A stretch of 51,434 bases of DNA, from assembly GCA_964530325.1 (NCBI GenBank), contig CAZHAX010000022.1:1-51434 (forward strand). The letters run 5' to 3'. Position 1 is the first letter of the stretch; each line of letters opens with the position of its first letter. The DNA is from CAZHAX01 sp964530325. GTDB lineage: Bacteria; Chloroflexota; Anaerolineae; B4-G1. This document shows, one piece after another, positions 26,004 to 34,410 of this stretch. The notes under the pieces are model-generated. The model was not told the origin of the DNA and made no database searches. It saw nothing but the letters and a program-made list of their open reading frames with translations. The translations under genes and the position numbers were made by a program.

Positions 26004-27542
26004 ATGGCCGGTCGCGACCGCTATTTGTACATTGCCGCTTTCGCTGGCGGATTGGTCTCCCTGGCCGTCGAGCTGTCCGCCGCCAGCCTGCTCCGTCCTC
26101 ACTTCGGCACAGCCAACCTGGTCTGGGCTACGATCATCGGCCTGGTGCTTCTCTATCTAACGGCCGGCTACTTCATCGGCGGCCGCTGGGCGGACCGGTC
26201 TCCCCGGCCGGCAGTGCTTCACCAGATCATGGCCTGGGCGGCCTTCTTGATCGGCTTGATCCCTTTCGTTGCTCACCCTGTTCTCCAGCTGGCTCTACGC
26301 GGCTTCAACGAGTTCAACGCCGGGCTGATCGGCGGCTCATTCGTCAGCGTGCTCATCCTCTTCAGCATTCCGGTAACGCTGCTGGGCTGCATCTCCCCTT
26401 TCGTCATCCGGTTGGCCGTTGAGGACGTGGCCAGCGCAGGAGCCACGGCCGGCCGGGTCTACGCCGTCTCCACCGTCGGCAGCTTCCTCGGCGCGTTCCT
26501 GCCCGACCTGGTCCTGGTTCCGATCATCGGCACCAGGAACACGTTTGTGACCCTCTCCCTTTTGCTGTCCTTGATCGCGCTCGTCGGCCTGGCCCGCGCA
26601 CGGTTTCGCAGGTTGCTCCCCTACCTGGCCATGCCCGCCCTGGTAATCGTGTTGGCTGTCTTGCTGCGCGCCCAGCCGGTCAAGGCCATGACCGGAGCGG
26701 TCTACGAGACCGAGTCCGCCTACAACTACATCCAGGTCGTCGAGGTCGGAGGAGGCTGCCGGCACCTGCTGCTGAACGAGGGCCAGGCTATTCACTCCAT
26801 CTACTGCCCGGACGATCTGACCACCCCCGGCCCTTGGGACTTCTTCTTGATCGCGCCCTTCTTCAACGATCCGCCCCACACGCCGGACGAGGTGGAGAGC
26901 ATGGCCCTGGTGGGCCTGGCCGGGGGCACGATGGCCCGCCAGTACGATGCTGTCTACGGGCCGATACCGGTCGACGGGATCGAGATCGACCCGCGCATCG
27001 TCGAGGTGGGGCGGGATTACTTCGCCATGGACTACCCCGGTCTCAACGTCGTCGTGTCCGATGGGCGCTACTATCTGGCCCGCTCCGAGCGCACCTACTC
27101 TGTGGTCGGAATCGACGCCTTCCGCCTGCCCTACATCCCTCCCCATTTGACGACCGTCGAGTTCTTCCGCATCGTCCGCGATCGGCTTGCCGAAGACGGC
27201 GTCGTCGTACTCAACGTCGGCAGGGCGCTGGAGGACTACAGGTTAGTCGATTCCATCGGAGCAACGCTGCTGGCGGTCTTTCCCTCGGTCTACGTGATGG
27301 ACGTGCCCGATAGCTACAACGCCGTGGTCGTGGCCACCGTGCAGCCCACCGAGGCCTCCAATCTGGCCGCCAACCTGCCCGGCCTGAGCGGCAGCGATCT
27401 GCTCTATGATGCGGCGGTGCGGGCGGTGGAGAACCTGCGGCCGCTGCAGCCGGGCGGCGTCGTCTTCACCGACGACCGGGCGCCCATCGAGCTGATGACG
27501 AACCTGCTGATCATCGACTATATCCTGGGGTGGCTGAGATGA
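26004..27542 (+). CDS. Fused MFS/spermidine synthase-like membrane protein
   Basis: A 512-aa protein with an N-terminal membrane part of about six helices (residues 5-220) and a C-terminal cytosolic Rossmann domain resembling spermidine synthase. The cofactor region is GLAGGTMARQYD followed by VDGIEIDPRIVEVGRDYF and VVSDGRYYLARSE. The glycine motif is weaker than in true spermidine synthases (usual GGGxG), so substrate and activity are uncertain. Fused proteins of this type are common in Chloroflexota and often unassigned. The ATG is supported by a -10 box 8 nt upstream. It overlaps the next gene by 4 bp. Confidence 0.8.
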   Translation: MAGRDRYLYIAAFAGGLVSLAVELSAASLLRPHFGTANLVWATIIGLVLLYLTAGYFIGGRWADRSPRPAVLHQIMAWAAFLIGLIPFVAHPVLQLALRGFNEFNAGLIGGSFVSVLILFSIPVTLLGCISPFVIRLAVEDVASAGATAGRVYAVSTVGSFLGAFLPDLVLVPIIGTRNTFVTLSLLLSLIALVGLARARFRRLLPYLAMPALVIVLAVLLRAQPVKAMTGAVYETESAYNYIQVVEVGGGCRHLLLNEGQAIHSIYCPDDLTTPGPWDFFLIAPFFNDPPHTPDEVESMALVGLAGGTMARQYDAVYGPIPVDGIEIDPRIVEVGRDYFAMDYPGLNVVVSDGRYYLARSERTYSVVGIDAFRLPYIPPHLTTVEFFRIVRDRLAEDGVVVLNVGRALEDYRLVDSIGATLLAVFPSVYVMDVPDSYNAVVVATVQPTEASNLAANLPGLSGSDLLYDAAVRAVENLRPLQPGGVVFTDDRAPIELMTNLLIIDYILGWLR

Positions 27543-28243
27543 GACGCGGGTTGTGGCCCCGTCTCCTGCAGGTGCTCGTCGTCCTCGCCATCCCCGTGCT
27601 GCTGACCACAGCCGGAGTGCGCCTTGTCACCAGCCGTACGCTGCTAGAATGGGAGTACTCCAGGCCGGGCTTCCCGCCCGATCCCTACGGCCTGCCGACG
27701 GAGGAGCGCATCCGCCTGGCCGGGGTCTGCATCGACTACCTGCTGACCGGAGCAGACATCTCGCTGCTGGCGGACCTGCGGCTGTCCGGCGGCGAAGCGG
27801 CCTTCCAGACGGGCGAGCTCGATCACATGGTCGACGTCCAGAACGTCTACGGCGGGCTGACGGCCGTCTGCTGCGCGGCCGTGCTGGCGGTCGTGCTCGG
27901 CGCAGCAGCGCTGGCTGCCGGGCCCTCGTCGCGCCCCCGAGGGGCGCGGGCCTTGCTCCAGGGCGGGCTGCTGACGGTCGGCCTGCTCATCGCCTTCGCC
28001 CTGTTCATGCTCCTCGGCTGGAATGTCTTCTTCGACAGCTTCCACAGGGCCTTCTTCGACGAAGGGACCTGGACCTTCTATTGGTCGGACACGCTGATCC
28101 GGCTCTTCCCCGCCCGTTTCTGGCAGGACGTCGCCGCTGCCGTCGCCGGCCTGATTGCTCTCGGCGGGGTCCTGATCAGCCTTGCGGGCTGGCTCTGGAC
28201 GCGCCGAGAGCGGAAGGCGGCGCTGGCGGGAGTGGCGGCGTGA
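27539..28243 (+). CDS. TIGR01906/DUF1461 integral membrane protein
   Basis: A 234-aa membrane protein of the DUF1461 family. An N-terminal helix near 8-30, an extracytoplasmic segment with EELDHMVDVQN-type sequence (HMVDVQNVYGG near residue 100), three more helices, and the signature FHRAFFDEGTWTFYWSDTLIRLFPARFWQD around residues 170-200 support it. Function unknown. The ATG at 27539 overlaps the preceding stop (ATGA), and this start is preferred over an upstream GTG at 27530. Position after the spermidine synthase-like protein suggests a joint envelope role, by context only. Confidence 0.8.
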   Translation: MRRGLWPRLLQVLVVLAIPVLLTTAGVRLVTSRTLLEWEYSRPGFPPDPYGLPTEERIRLAGVCIDYLLTGADISLLADLRLSGGEAAFQTGELDHMVDVQNVYGGLTAVCCAAVLAVVLGAAALAAGPSSRPRGARALLQGGLLTVGLLIAFALFMLLGWNVFFDSFHRAFFDEGTWTFYWSDTLIRLFPARFWQDVAAAVAGLIALGGVLISLAGWLWTRRERKAALAGVAA

Positions 28244-28300
28244 AGGATAGTGAATCGCCGCGGGCCGCTAGCGGCTGGCGCGAGAAATGGAGGCAGGGTG

Positions 28301-30373
28301 ATGAGAAAGACGCTTCTTCTTGACGGTACTTGGAGCTACGAGACGGCCGACGGTCGCAAGGGCAAGATGAAGGTCCCTTCGAACTGGCACCTGGCCGGGC
28401 TGCCGGACTATGCCGGGATCGCCACCTTCCGGAGGACGTTTGAGCTGGACGAGTCCTGGAGGGGCAACCGGACCACGCTCCGCTTGCTGGGCGTCGATTA
28501 CAGGGCCCGCGTCTGGCTGAACGGCGACCTCCTGGGAAGCCACGAGGGGTACTTCCAGCCCTTTGCCTTCGACGCCTCGGGCTCGCTCAAGGTGGGCAGC
28601 AACGAAGTGGTGGTCGAAGTCGATTCGCCAAAGGACTCTCCAGACGTCTGGCCCAACGCCAAGACGATGATCAAGGGCATACTGGGACATCACGACTGCC
28701 GGCCTGGTTCCTGGAATCCGGAGCGCGGCCAGGATGGGAACACCGGTGGCGTCTGGAACAGCGTCCTGCTCGTACGCCATAGCCCTGCCCACGTCGAGCG
28801 GGTCCGTGTCGCCCCTGTGCTGTTGCCCGATGGCAGCGCTCGTCTGCGGGTGATGTGCCGGCTCTCGTCGTGCGACAACGTCGAAGGGGAGCTGCAACTG
28901 GACGTCAGGCCGGCCAACTTCAAGGGGAAGGCGCTGAAAGCCTCACGGCGGGTCAGCCTGACCGCTGGGACACAGGCCGTCGAGATGGTGCTGCGGGTCG
29001 ACAAGCCGAGCCTGTGGTGGCCGTGGGACCAGGGCGACCAGCCCCTCTACCAGGCCGAGGTGACGCTCATCGTCGACGGGCAGCCGCGCGATTCGGTGAC
29101 GGAGCGCTTCGGCATACGCCAGATCGAGATCGACGAGGGCTGGGTCTTCCGCATCAACGGCCGCCGCTTCTTCCCCCGGGGCACCAACATCATTCCCACT
29201 CAGTGGCTGAGCGAGTACGACGAGGAGATGATCGCCACTGACGTTCGCCTGCTGCGGGGGGCGAACGTGAACTTCGTTCGCGTGCACGCTCACGTCAATA
29301 GGGATGAGCTGTACGCCGCGTGCGACGAGGCCGGCATCCTGGTCTGGCAGGACTTCGCGCTCCAGTGGAGCTACGAGGAGTCGGACCGGTTCTACCAGCA
29401 GGCTGCGGGCCAGCTGCGAGAGATGATCGACTGGCTGTACAACCATCCGAGCATCGTCGTCTGGTGCTGTCACAACGAGCCCAGTGGCAATCGGCACACG
29501 CTGGACCCGCTGCTCAAGCAGGTCGCCCGCCAGGCGGACAGCACGCGCTACGTAGACATCGCCTCGGACTACGCCTATCATACCTATCCAGGTTGGTACT
29601 ATGGCGCCCGCCAGGAGTTCAGGGGGCTGCCCGCTGCCCCGTTCGTCAGCGAGTTCGGGGCGCAGGCCTTGCCCAACGTCGAATCCATGCGGAAGATGTT
29701 CACCGCCGAGCAGCTGTGGCCGCCCGATTGGGAGGAGTGGGCCTGGCGTGACTTCCAGTACGTGGAGACGTTCGATGTCGCCGGCGTCGAGATGGGGAGC
29801 AGCATCGAGGAGTTCGTCGTCAACTCTCAGCGGTACCAGGCGGATCTGCTCAAGTTTGCCATCGAGCGGTACAGGGCGGCGAAGTACAAGCGGATCACGG
29901 GCCTCTTCCAGTTCATGTTCGGCGAGTGCTGGCCCAGCATCGCCTGGGCAGTGGTCGACTACTATCGCCGCCCGAAGCTCGGATATGACGCTCTGCGGCG
30001 AGCCTACCAGCCCGTGCTGCCCATCCTGGGCTCCTGGCGCGACGTTTGGGAGCGGTCCGGCCGGCATACCGTCACGTACGATGTCCATATAGTGAACGAC
30101 CTGCCTCGCTCCTTCAAGAAGGCGGTGGTACACACCTGGGTGCAGGATCCCAAGGGCAAGCGGCTGGCCGAAGAGCACGAGGCTCTCGTGGATATCGAGG
30201 CCGATGGCGTATCATGGGTTTCGTTCGGGGCGCCGGAGACACCGGGCTTTCACCTCACGGCCAAGGCGCCGTTGGGCACCTACACGATTCTCGGCGCCGT
30301 CCACAGCGCCGATGGCGAGCTGCTCGGCGAGAACTTCTTCACGGTTGAGGTGGTAGCCGGGGCCGGCGGCTAG
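28301..30373 (+). CDS. Glycoside hydrolase family 2, beta-mannosidase/galactosidase-like
   Basis: A 690-aa GH2 enzyme with the family order: jelly-roll sugar-binding domain (about 1-160), immunoglobulin-like domain (about 160-275), TIM barrel (about 280-580) and a C-terminal beta domain. The acid/base is Glu393 in CHNEPSGN, and the nucleophile is Glu451 in FVSEFGAQ. WWPWDQGDQPLYQ near residue 240 resembles beta-mannosidases, but galactosidase or glucuronidase activity remains possible. No signal peptide is evident, so it is probably cytosolic. The ATG at 28301 has GGAGG 8 nt upstream; a longer start at 28250 lacks one. gyrA follows after 32 bp. Confidence 0.9.
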   Translation: MRKTLLLDGTWSYETADGRKGKMKVPSNWHLAGLPDYAGIATFRRTFELDESWRGNRTTLRLLGVDYRARVWLNGDLLGSHEGYFQPFAFDASGSLKVGSNEVVVEVDSPKDSPDVWPNAKTMIKGILGHHDCRPGSWNPERGQDGNTGGVWNSVLLVRHSPAHVERVRVAPVLLPDGSARLRVMCRLSSCDNVEGELQLDVRPANFKGKALKASRRVSLTAGTQAVEMVLRVDKPSLWWPWDQGDQPLYQAEVTLIVDGQPRDSVTERFGIRQIEIDEGWVFRINGRRFFPRGTNIIPTQWLSEYDEEMIATDVRLLRGANVNFVRVHAHVNRDELYAACDEAGILVWQDFALQWSYEESDRFYQQAAGQLREMIDWLYNHPSIVVWCCHNEPSGNRHTLDPLLKQVARQADSTRYVDIASDYAYHTYPGWYYGARQEFRGLPAAPFVSEFGAQALPNVESMRKMFTAEQLWPPDWEEWAWRDFQYVETFDVAGVEMGSSIEEFVVNSQRYQADLLKFAIERYRAAKYKRITGLFQFMFGECWPSIAWAVVDYYRRPKLGYDALRRAYQPVLPILGSWRDVWERSGRHTVTYDVHIVNDLPRSFKKAVVHTWVQDPKGKRLAEEHEALVDIEADGVSWVSFGAPETPGFHLTAKAPLGTYTILGAVHSADGELLGENFFTVEVVAGAGG

Positions 30374-30405
30374 GGCATGGTAGCGCAAGCAACCGGAGTG
30401 GAGTG

Positions 30406-32844
30406 ATGGAGATCGGGACCGTCCGTCAGGTTGATATCGACGACGAGATGCGCGTGGCCTATCTCGACTACGCCATGAGCGTGATCGTGGCCCGCGCCCT
30501 GCCCGATGCCCGTGACGGCCTGAAGCCGGTCCAGCGGCGAATCCTCTATGCCATGCACGATATGGGACTGCGGCCGGACACGCCCTACAAGAAGTCGGCC
30601 CGCATCGTGGGTGAGGTGCTGGGCAAGTACCATCCGCACGGCGACGCCGCCGTCTACGAAGCCATGGCCCGCATGGCGCAGGATTTCTCCCTCCGCTATC
30701 CTGCCGTCGACGGCCAGGGCAACTTCGGCTCGATCGACGGGGATAGCCCTGCGGCGATGCGCTACACGGAGGCCCGCCTGGCCAGCATTGCCTCCGAGAT
30801 GCTCCTCGATCTCGAGAAGGAGACAGTCGACTTCTCGGCCAACTTCGACGATACGCTGCAGGAACCGGTCGTTCTGCCGGCTGCCATCCCCAACCTGCTC
30901 GTCAACGGTGCTTCCGGGATCGCCGTCGGCATGGCCACCTCCGTCCCGCCCCACAACCTGGGCGAGGTGTGCGATGCCCTCATCCACATCCTCGATCACT
31001 GGCGAGGGCTGGATAGCATCAGCGTCGAGGACCTGATGGAGTTCATTCTCGGGCCGGACTTCCCTACCGGCGGCGTCGTCTACCGTCGTCTCGAGGGGGA
31101 AAGCGAGGACGTGATCGCCCAGGCCTACGGCAACGGCCGGGGCAAGATCACCGTCCGGGCCCGCGTCCACGTCGAGGAGATGAGCCGCTCCCGCCACCGC
31201 ATCGTCGTCACCGAGCTGCCCTACCAGGTGAACAAGAGCAGCCTGATGGAACGGATTGCCCAGCTGGTGAGAGATGGCCGCATCGAGGGCATCACCGACC
31301 TGCGGGATGAATCGGACCGGCGGGGCATGCGGCTGGTGATCGAGCTTACGCGGACGGCTCAACCGGAAGAGGTGCTCAGCCGGCTCTTCCGGCACACGCC
31401 GCTGGAGGGTACCTTCAGCCTGATACTCCTGGCTCTCGTCGATGGCGAGCCCAGGATGCTCACGCTGAAGAAGGCGCTCTTGACCTATCTCGAGCACCGC
31501 CAGGAAGTGGTCGCCCGCAGGTCCCGGTACGATCTGGCCCGGGCCAAGGAGCGTGCTCATGTCCTGGAGGGGCTGCTCACGGCGCTGGACAATCTGGACC
31601 AGGTGATCGATCTGATCCGCCGCTCGCGGACGGCGGATACGGCCCACAAGAACCTGTGCACCAGGTTCAGATTGAGCAAGGTCCAGGCCCAGGCGATCCT
31701 CGATATGCCTCTCAAGAGGCTGGCTGCTCTGGAACGGCGTCGCATCCAGGACGAGTACAAGGAGAAGCAGGCCCTGATCAAGAAGCTGGAGAGCCTGCTG
31801 CGCAGCCCGACGAGGATCAGGGATGTGGTTCGCCAGGAGCTGGCGGCAGTCAGGGAGCGGTATGCCGACCCCCGCCGTACGCAGGTCGTCGACGCGGGCA
31901 AGGAGGAGGTCGCCGCCACCGGGCTGGGCATCGAGGCGCCCTGCTGGGTTGCCGTGAGCCGCTCTGGGCTGGTGGGACGCATCGGCGATCAGGGTGGGGC
32001 GCCGCGAGTGCCCTCGCGGCCGCAGGACGCGCCTCTGGCGCTTCTCCCTGCCTCGCTCTCCGCTGCGCTGTATCTACTAACGGCGGACGGGCGGTCGGTC
32101 GCCTTCCCGGTACACCAGCTTCCGGAGGGCGCGGCCTGGGAGGGTGAGGGCGCGCACTACGCGGACCTGATGCCTCTGGCGCGTGGTAGTGAGGTCGTGG
32201 CGGCTGTGGCTCTGCCGGCTGGCGCGGAAGAGGGTTTCCTGGTTCTGGCCACCCGTCTGGGCGTGGTCAAGCGGGTCGAGCTATCGACTCTGCCCGGCGT
32301 CACCAGCGAGCCCTTTGTGGTCATTGGAGTGGATCAGAAGGACAGCCTGGGGTGGGCCGTGTCCACAACCGGTGCACAGGAGCTGCTGCTGACGACGGCC
32401 GGTGGGCGGACGATCCGCTTTGGCGAAGACGAGGTGCGGGCGATGGGTCTTCCTGCGTCCGGCGTCAAGGGCGTGAGGCTGGCAGGGAAGGACGACCGGG
32501 TTGTGGGAATGGCGGCAGCCCGGCCGGAGGCCGATCTGCTGGTGGTTGCTGATGACGGGAGGGCTAAGCGGACGCCGCTGGCTGAGTATCCGACGCAGGG
32601 GCGCTATGGCCAGGGTGTCCTGTCTGCCCGCTTTGCCGGGCCCGGGGTCTCCCTGGTCGGAGGCTGCGTGGTGGGTGACGACGACGTGGTCGTACTGGTG
32701 ACCGAGAAAGGGGCGGCGAAGACGATCCGCGCGGGCGCGGCGCCTAGCATGGGGCGCAGCGCCAGGGGGAACTCCATCATCGCTCTTCGGGGGGGTGACC
32801 GCGTATCTGCGGTGCTGTGCACAATGAACGAGCTGCAGCTGTAG
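30406..32844 (+). CDS. gyrA: DNA gyrase subunit A
   Basis: An 812-aa DNA-cleaving subunit of gyrase. The N-terminal breakage-reunion domain includes ALPDARDGLKPVQRRIL, HPHGDAAVYEAM near residue 80, and the catalytic Tyr in AMRYTEARL near 122. A coiled-coil tower follows, then the beta-pinwheel C-terminal domain (about 500-810). The GyrA box is degenerate (QGRYGQG instead of QRRGGKG), which still favours GyrA over ParC. The residue at E. coli position 83 (Ser) is Ala. GTG at 30403 directly precedes the ATG; GGAG lies upstream of both. The gene is far from gyrB and follows the GH2 gene closely. Confidence 0.93.
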   Translation: MEIGTVRQVDIDDEMRVAYLDYAMSVIVARALPDARDGLKPVQRRILYAMHDMGLRPDTPYKKSARIVGEVLGKYHPHGDAAVYEAMARMAQDFSLRYPAVDGQGNFGSIDGDSPAAMRYTEARLASIASEMLLDLEKETVDFSANFDDTLQEPVVLPAAIPNLLVNGASGIAVGMATSVPPHNLGEVCDALIHILDHWRGLDSISVEDLMEFILGPDFPTGGVVYRRLEGESEDVIAQAYGNGRGKITVRARVHVEEMSRSRHRIVVTELPYQVNKSSLMERIAQLVRDGRIEGITDLRDESDRRGMRLVIELTRTAQPEEVLSRLFRHTPLEGTFSLILLALVDGEPRMLTLKKALLTYLEHRQEVVARRSRYDLARAKERAHVLEGLLTALDNLDQVIDLIRRSRTADTAHKNLCTRFRLSKVQAQAILDMPLKRLAALERRRIQDEYKEKQALIKKLESLLRSPTRIRDVVRQELAAVRERYADPRRTQVVDAGKEEVAATGLGIEAPCWVAVSRSGLVGRIGDQGGAPRVPSRPQDAPLALLPASLSAALYLLTADGRSVAFPVHQLPEGAAWEGEGAHYADLMPLARGSEVVAAVALPAGAEEGFLVLATRLGVVKRVELSTLPGVTSEPFVVIGVDQKDSLGWAVSTTGAQELLLTTAGGRTIRFGEDEVRAMGLPASGVKGVRLAGKDDRVVGMAAARPEADLLVVADDGRAKRTPLAEYPTQGRYGQGVLSARFAGPGVSLVGGCVVGDDDVVVLVTEKGAAKTIRAGAAPSMGRSARGNSIIALRGGDRVSAVLCTMNELQL

Positions 32845-32855
32845 GAGGCCGAGCA

Positions 32856-33242
32856 ATGCCCTATCGTGACACATGGGCCACGTGCCAGAAGTGTGGCAAG
32901 GAATTCGTATTCACCGTTGAGGAGCAGAGGAGGCTAGACGAGGCGGGGCTGGAATTAGCGGCGCCCGCCGAGTGCCGCGCCTGCCGCAGTGAGATCGAGC
33001 TCAGCCCTGGGCCTCACCGAGGCGTCGTCAAGTGGTATGACCCCGAGAAGGGGTACGGATTCGTAGTCCACTCACCTGGCAAGGATATCTTCTTCCACCG
33101 CACTGGGATAGCCGAGGGGGAGACGGCGCTGTTCGAAGACGGGACGCCCGTGACCTACACCATCGAGGAGAGCGAGAAGGGCCCGCATGCCGTCAACGTC
33201 GCCCGTATCGACGCCGGCGGCGATGAGAAGAGCGAGTTGTAG
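32856..33242 (+). CDS. Zinc-ribbon plus cold-shock domain protein
   Basis: A 128-aa two-domain protein. The N-terminal treble-clef/ribbon uses Cys10, Cys13, Cys40 and Cys43 (CQKCGK and CRACRS). The C-terminal cold-shock domain (about residues 54-115) carries KWYDPEKGYGFV (RNP-1) and KDIFFHRT (RNP-2), the single-strand nucleic-acid-binding surface. The ATG at 32856 has TAGGAGG upstream and lies 12 bp after gyrA, so the two are co-transcribed. A frame starting 39 bp earlier would overlap gyrA and lacks such a site. Fusions of this zinc ribbon with a CSD occur in Chloroflexota; the nucleic-acid target is unknown. Confidence 0.9.
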   Translation: MPYRDTWATCQKCGKEFVFTVEEQRRLDEAGLELAAPAECRACRSEIELSPGPHRGVVKWYDPEKGYGFVVHSPGKDIFFHRTGIAEGETALFEDGTPVTYTIEESEKGPHAVNVARIDAGGDEKSEL

Positions 33243-33474
33243 CTTGCCTGGCAGCGCTCTCCTCTGTTGCATGCCGTGTGCAGGGCGACGAACTGAACGC
33301 ACGATTGGTGCGTATCCTGGCCGCCTTGAGCGTGTTCTAACCGACGAATCTTGGCTGGATTAGGCCAGGCGGTGCGCAGGCGCCGCCGGGTCACAGCACC
33401 CGACCCACGCAGACGTGCCCCGGGGCCCCGGGCTCTGGCACCGTCGCCTGGGCGCAGCGGAGGGCCAGGGGAAC

Positions 33475-34410
33475 ATGCCCAAGTACAAGATCATCGCCAA
33501 TCCGACGGCTGGTGCGGGAGCTGCTGCACTGGCCCTGCCGGACGTTGAGCGGATGCTCGCCGCGCACGGCCTGGACTTCGACGTTGATCGTACCGCCGAG
33601 CCGTGGCACGCTGCTGATCTGGCCGGCAGCGCCGTCGAGGCGGGCTACGACGTCGTCGTTGCCCTCGGCGGGGATGGCACAGCCAATGAGGTGCTGAACG
33701 GCCTGATCAGAGCCCGCCAGGCGGGTGCCGGCTCGGCCGCGCTTGGCGTGTTGACCGTTGGCACGGGCAACGACTTCGCCTTCGGTGTGGACGTGCCCAT
33801 CGACGTGGAACAGGGCTGCCGCGTCCTTGCGGATGGGTATAGGCGTACGATCGACATCGGCCGCGTCGCCGGCGGCCTCTATCCTGAGGGCCGCTACTTC
33901 GGAAATGGTGTTGGCGTCGGCTTCGATGCCGCTGCCGGCTTCGAGGCGGCGAAGCTGAAGAAACTGCGCGGATTCCTGCGCTACCTCGTGGCTGTGCTGC
34001 GGACCATCTTCCTGTACTACAAAGCTCCCACCGTGAAGATCGAGTACGACCACCAGTCGGTCACCCAGCCCGCGCTGATGGTATCGATCATGAACGGGCA
34101 GCGGCTGGGCGGAGGATTTCTGGTGACGCCGGAGGCAGCGACGGACGATGGGCTCTTCGATCTCTGTATCGCCCGACAGGTGAGCCGGGCGCGCATCTTC
34201 ACCCTGATTCCCCACTTCCTCCGTGGGACCCAGGCCACTCAGGAGCCGATCTCTACCGCGCGAGCCCGCCGGGTCGTCGTGACAGCCGTCATAGGATCGC
34301 TTCCGGCCCACGCTGATGGTGAGACGCTGTGCACCGAGGGCGATCGGCTGGAGCTGGAATTGCTTCCCCGGCAGACGGAGATCCTCTGTAGAGCGCCGGA
34401 GGCCGCATAG
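33475..34410 (+). CDS. Diacylglycerol kinase family lipid kinase (YegS/DgkB-like)
   Basis: A 311-aa cytosolic or membrane-associated kinase that phosphorylates a lipid, possibly diacylglycerol. Its N-terminal half has IANPTAGAG, then the ATP-binding GGDGTANEVLNGL at about residues 65-77 and GTGNDFAFG at about 97-105. The C-terminal beta-sandwich has VSIMNGQRLGGGFLVTPEA and a closing HADGETL block. The ATG at 33475 has AGGGG upstream. The acyltransferase gene follows with a 1-bp overlap, consistent with phosphatidate metabolism. The 230 bp before the gene hold no recognisable gene; a palindromic CCCGGGG/CCCCGGG lies near 33420. Confidence 0.9.
   Translation: MPKYKIIANPTAGAGAAALALPDVERMLAAHGLDFDVDRTAEPWHAADLAGSAVEAGYDVVVALGGDGTANEVLNGLIRARQAGAGSAALGVLTVGTGNDFAFGVDVPIDVEQGCRVLADGYRRTIDIGRVAGGLYPEGRYFGNGVGVGFDAAAGFEAAKLKKLRGFLRYLVAVLRTIFLYYKAPTVKIEYDHQSVTQPALMVSIMNGQRLGGGFLVTPEAATDDGLFDLCIARQVSRARIFTLIPHFLRGTQATQEPISTARARRVVVTAVIGSLPAHADGETLCTEGDRLELELLPRQTEILCRAPEAA

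Noticed and set aside
27530..27541. GTG start nine bases upstream for the DUF1461 protein
   Set aside because: The ATG at 27539 makes the common ATGA overlap with the preceding stop, which is the better supported coupling signal.
33243..33474. Possible riboswitch or small gene before the lipid kinase
   Set aside because: Only GC-rich palindromes were seen; no consensus of a known riboswitch class and no open frame with a start site.
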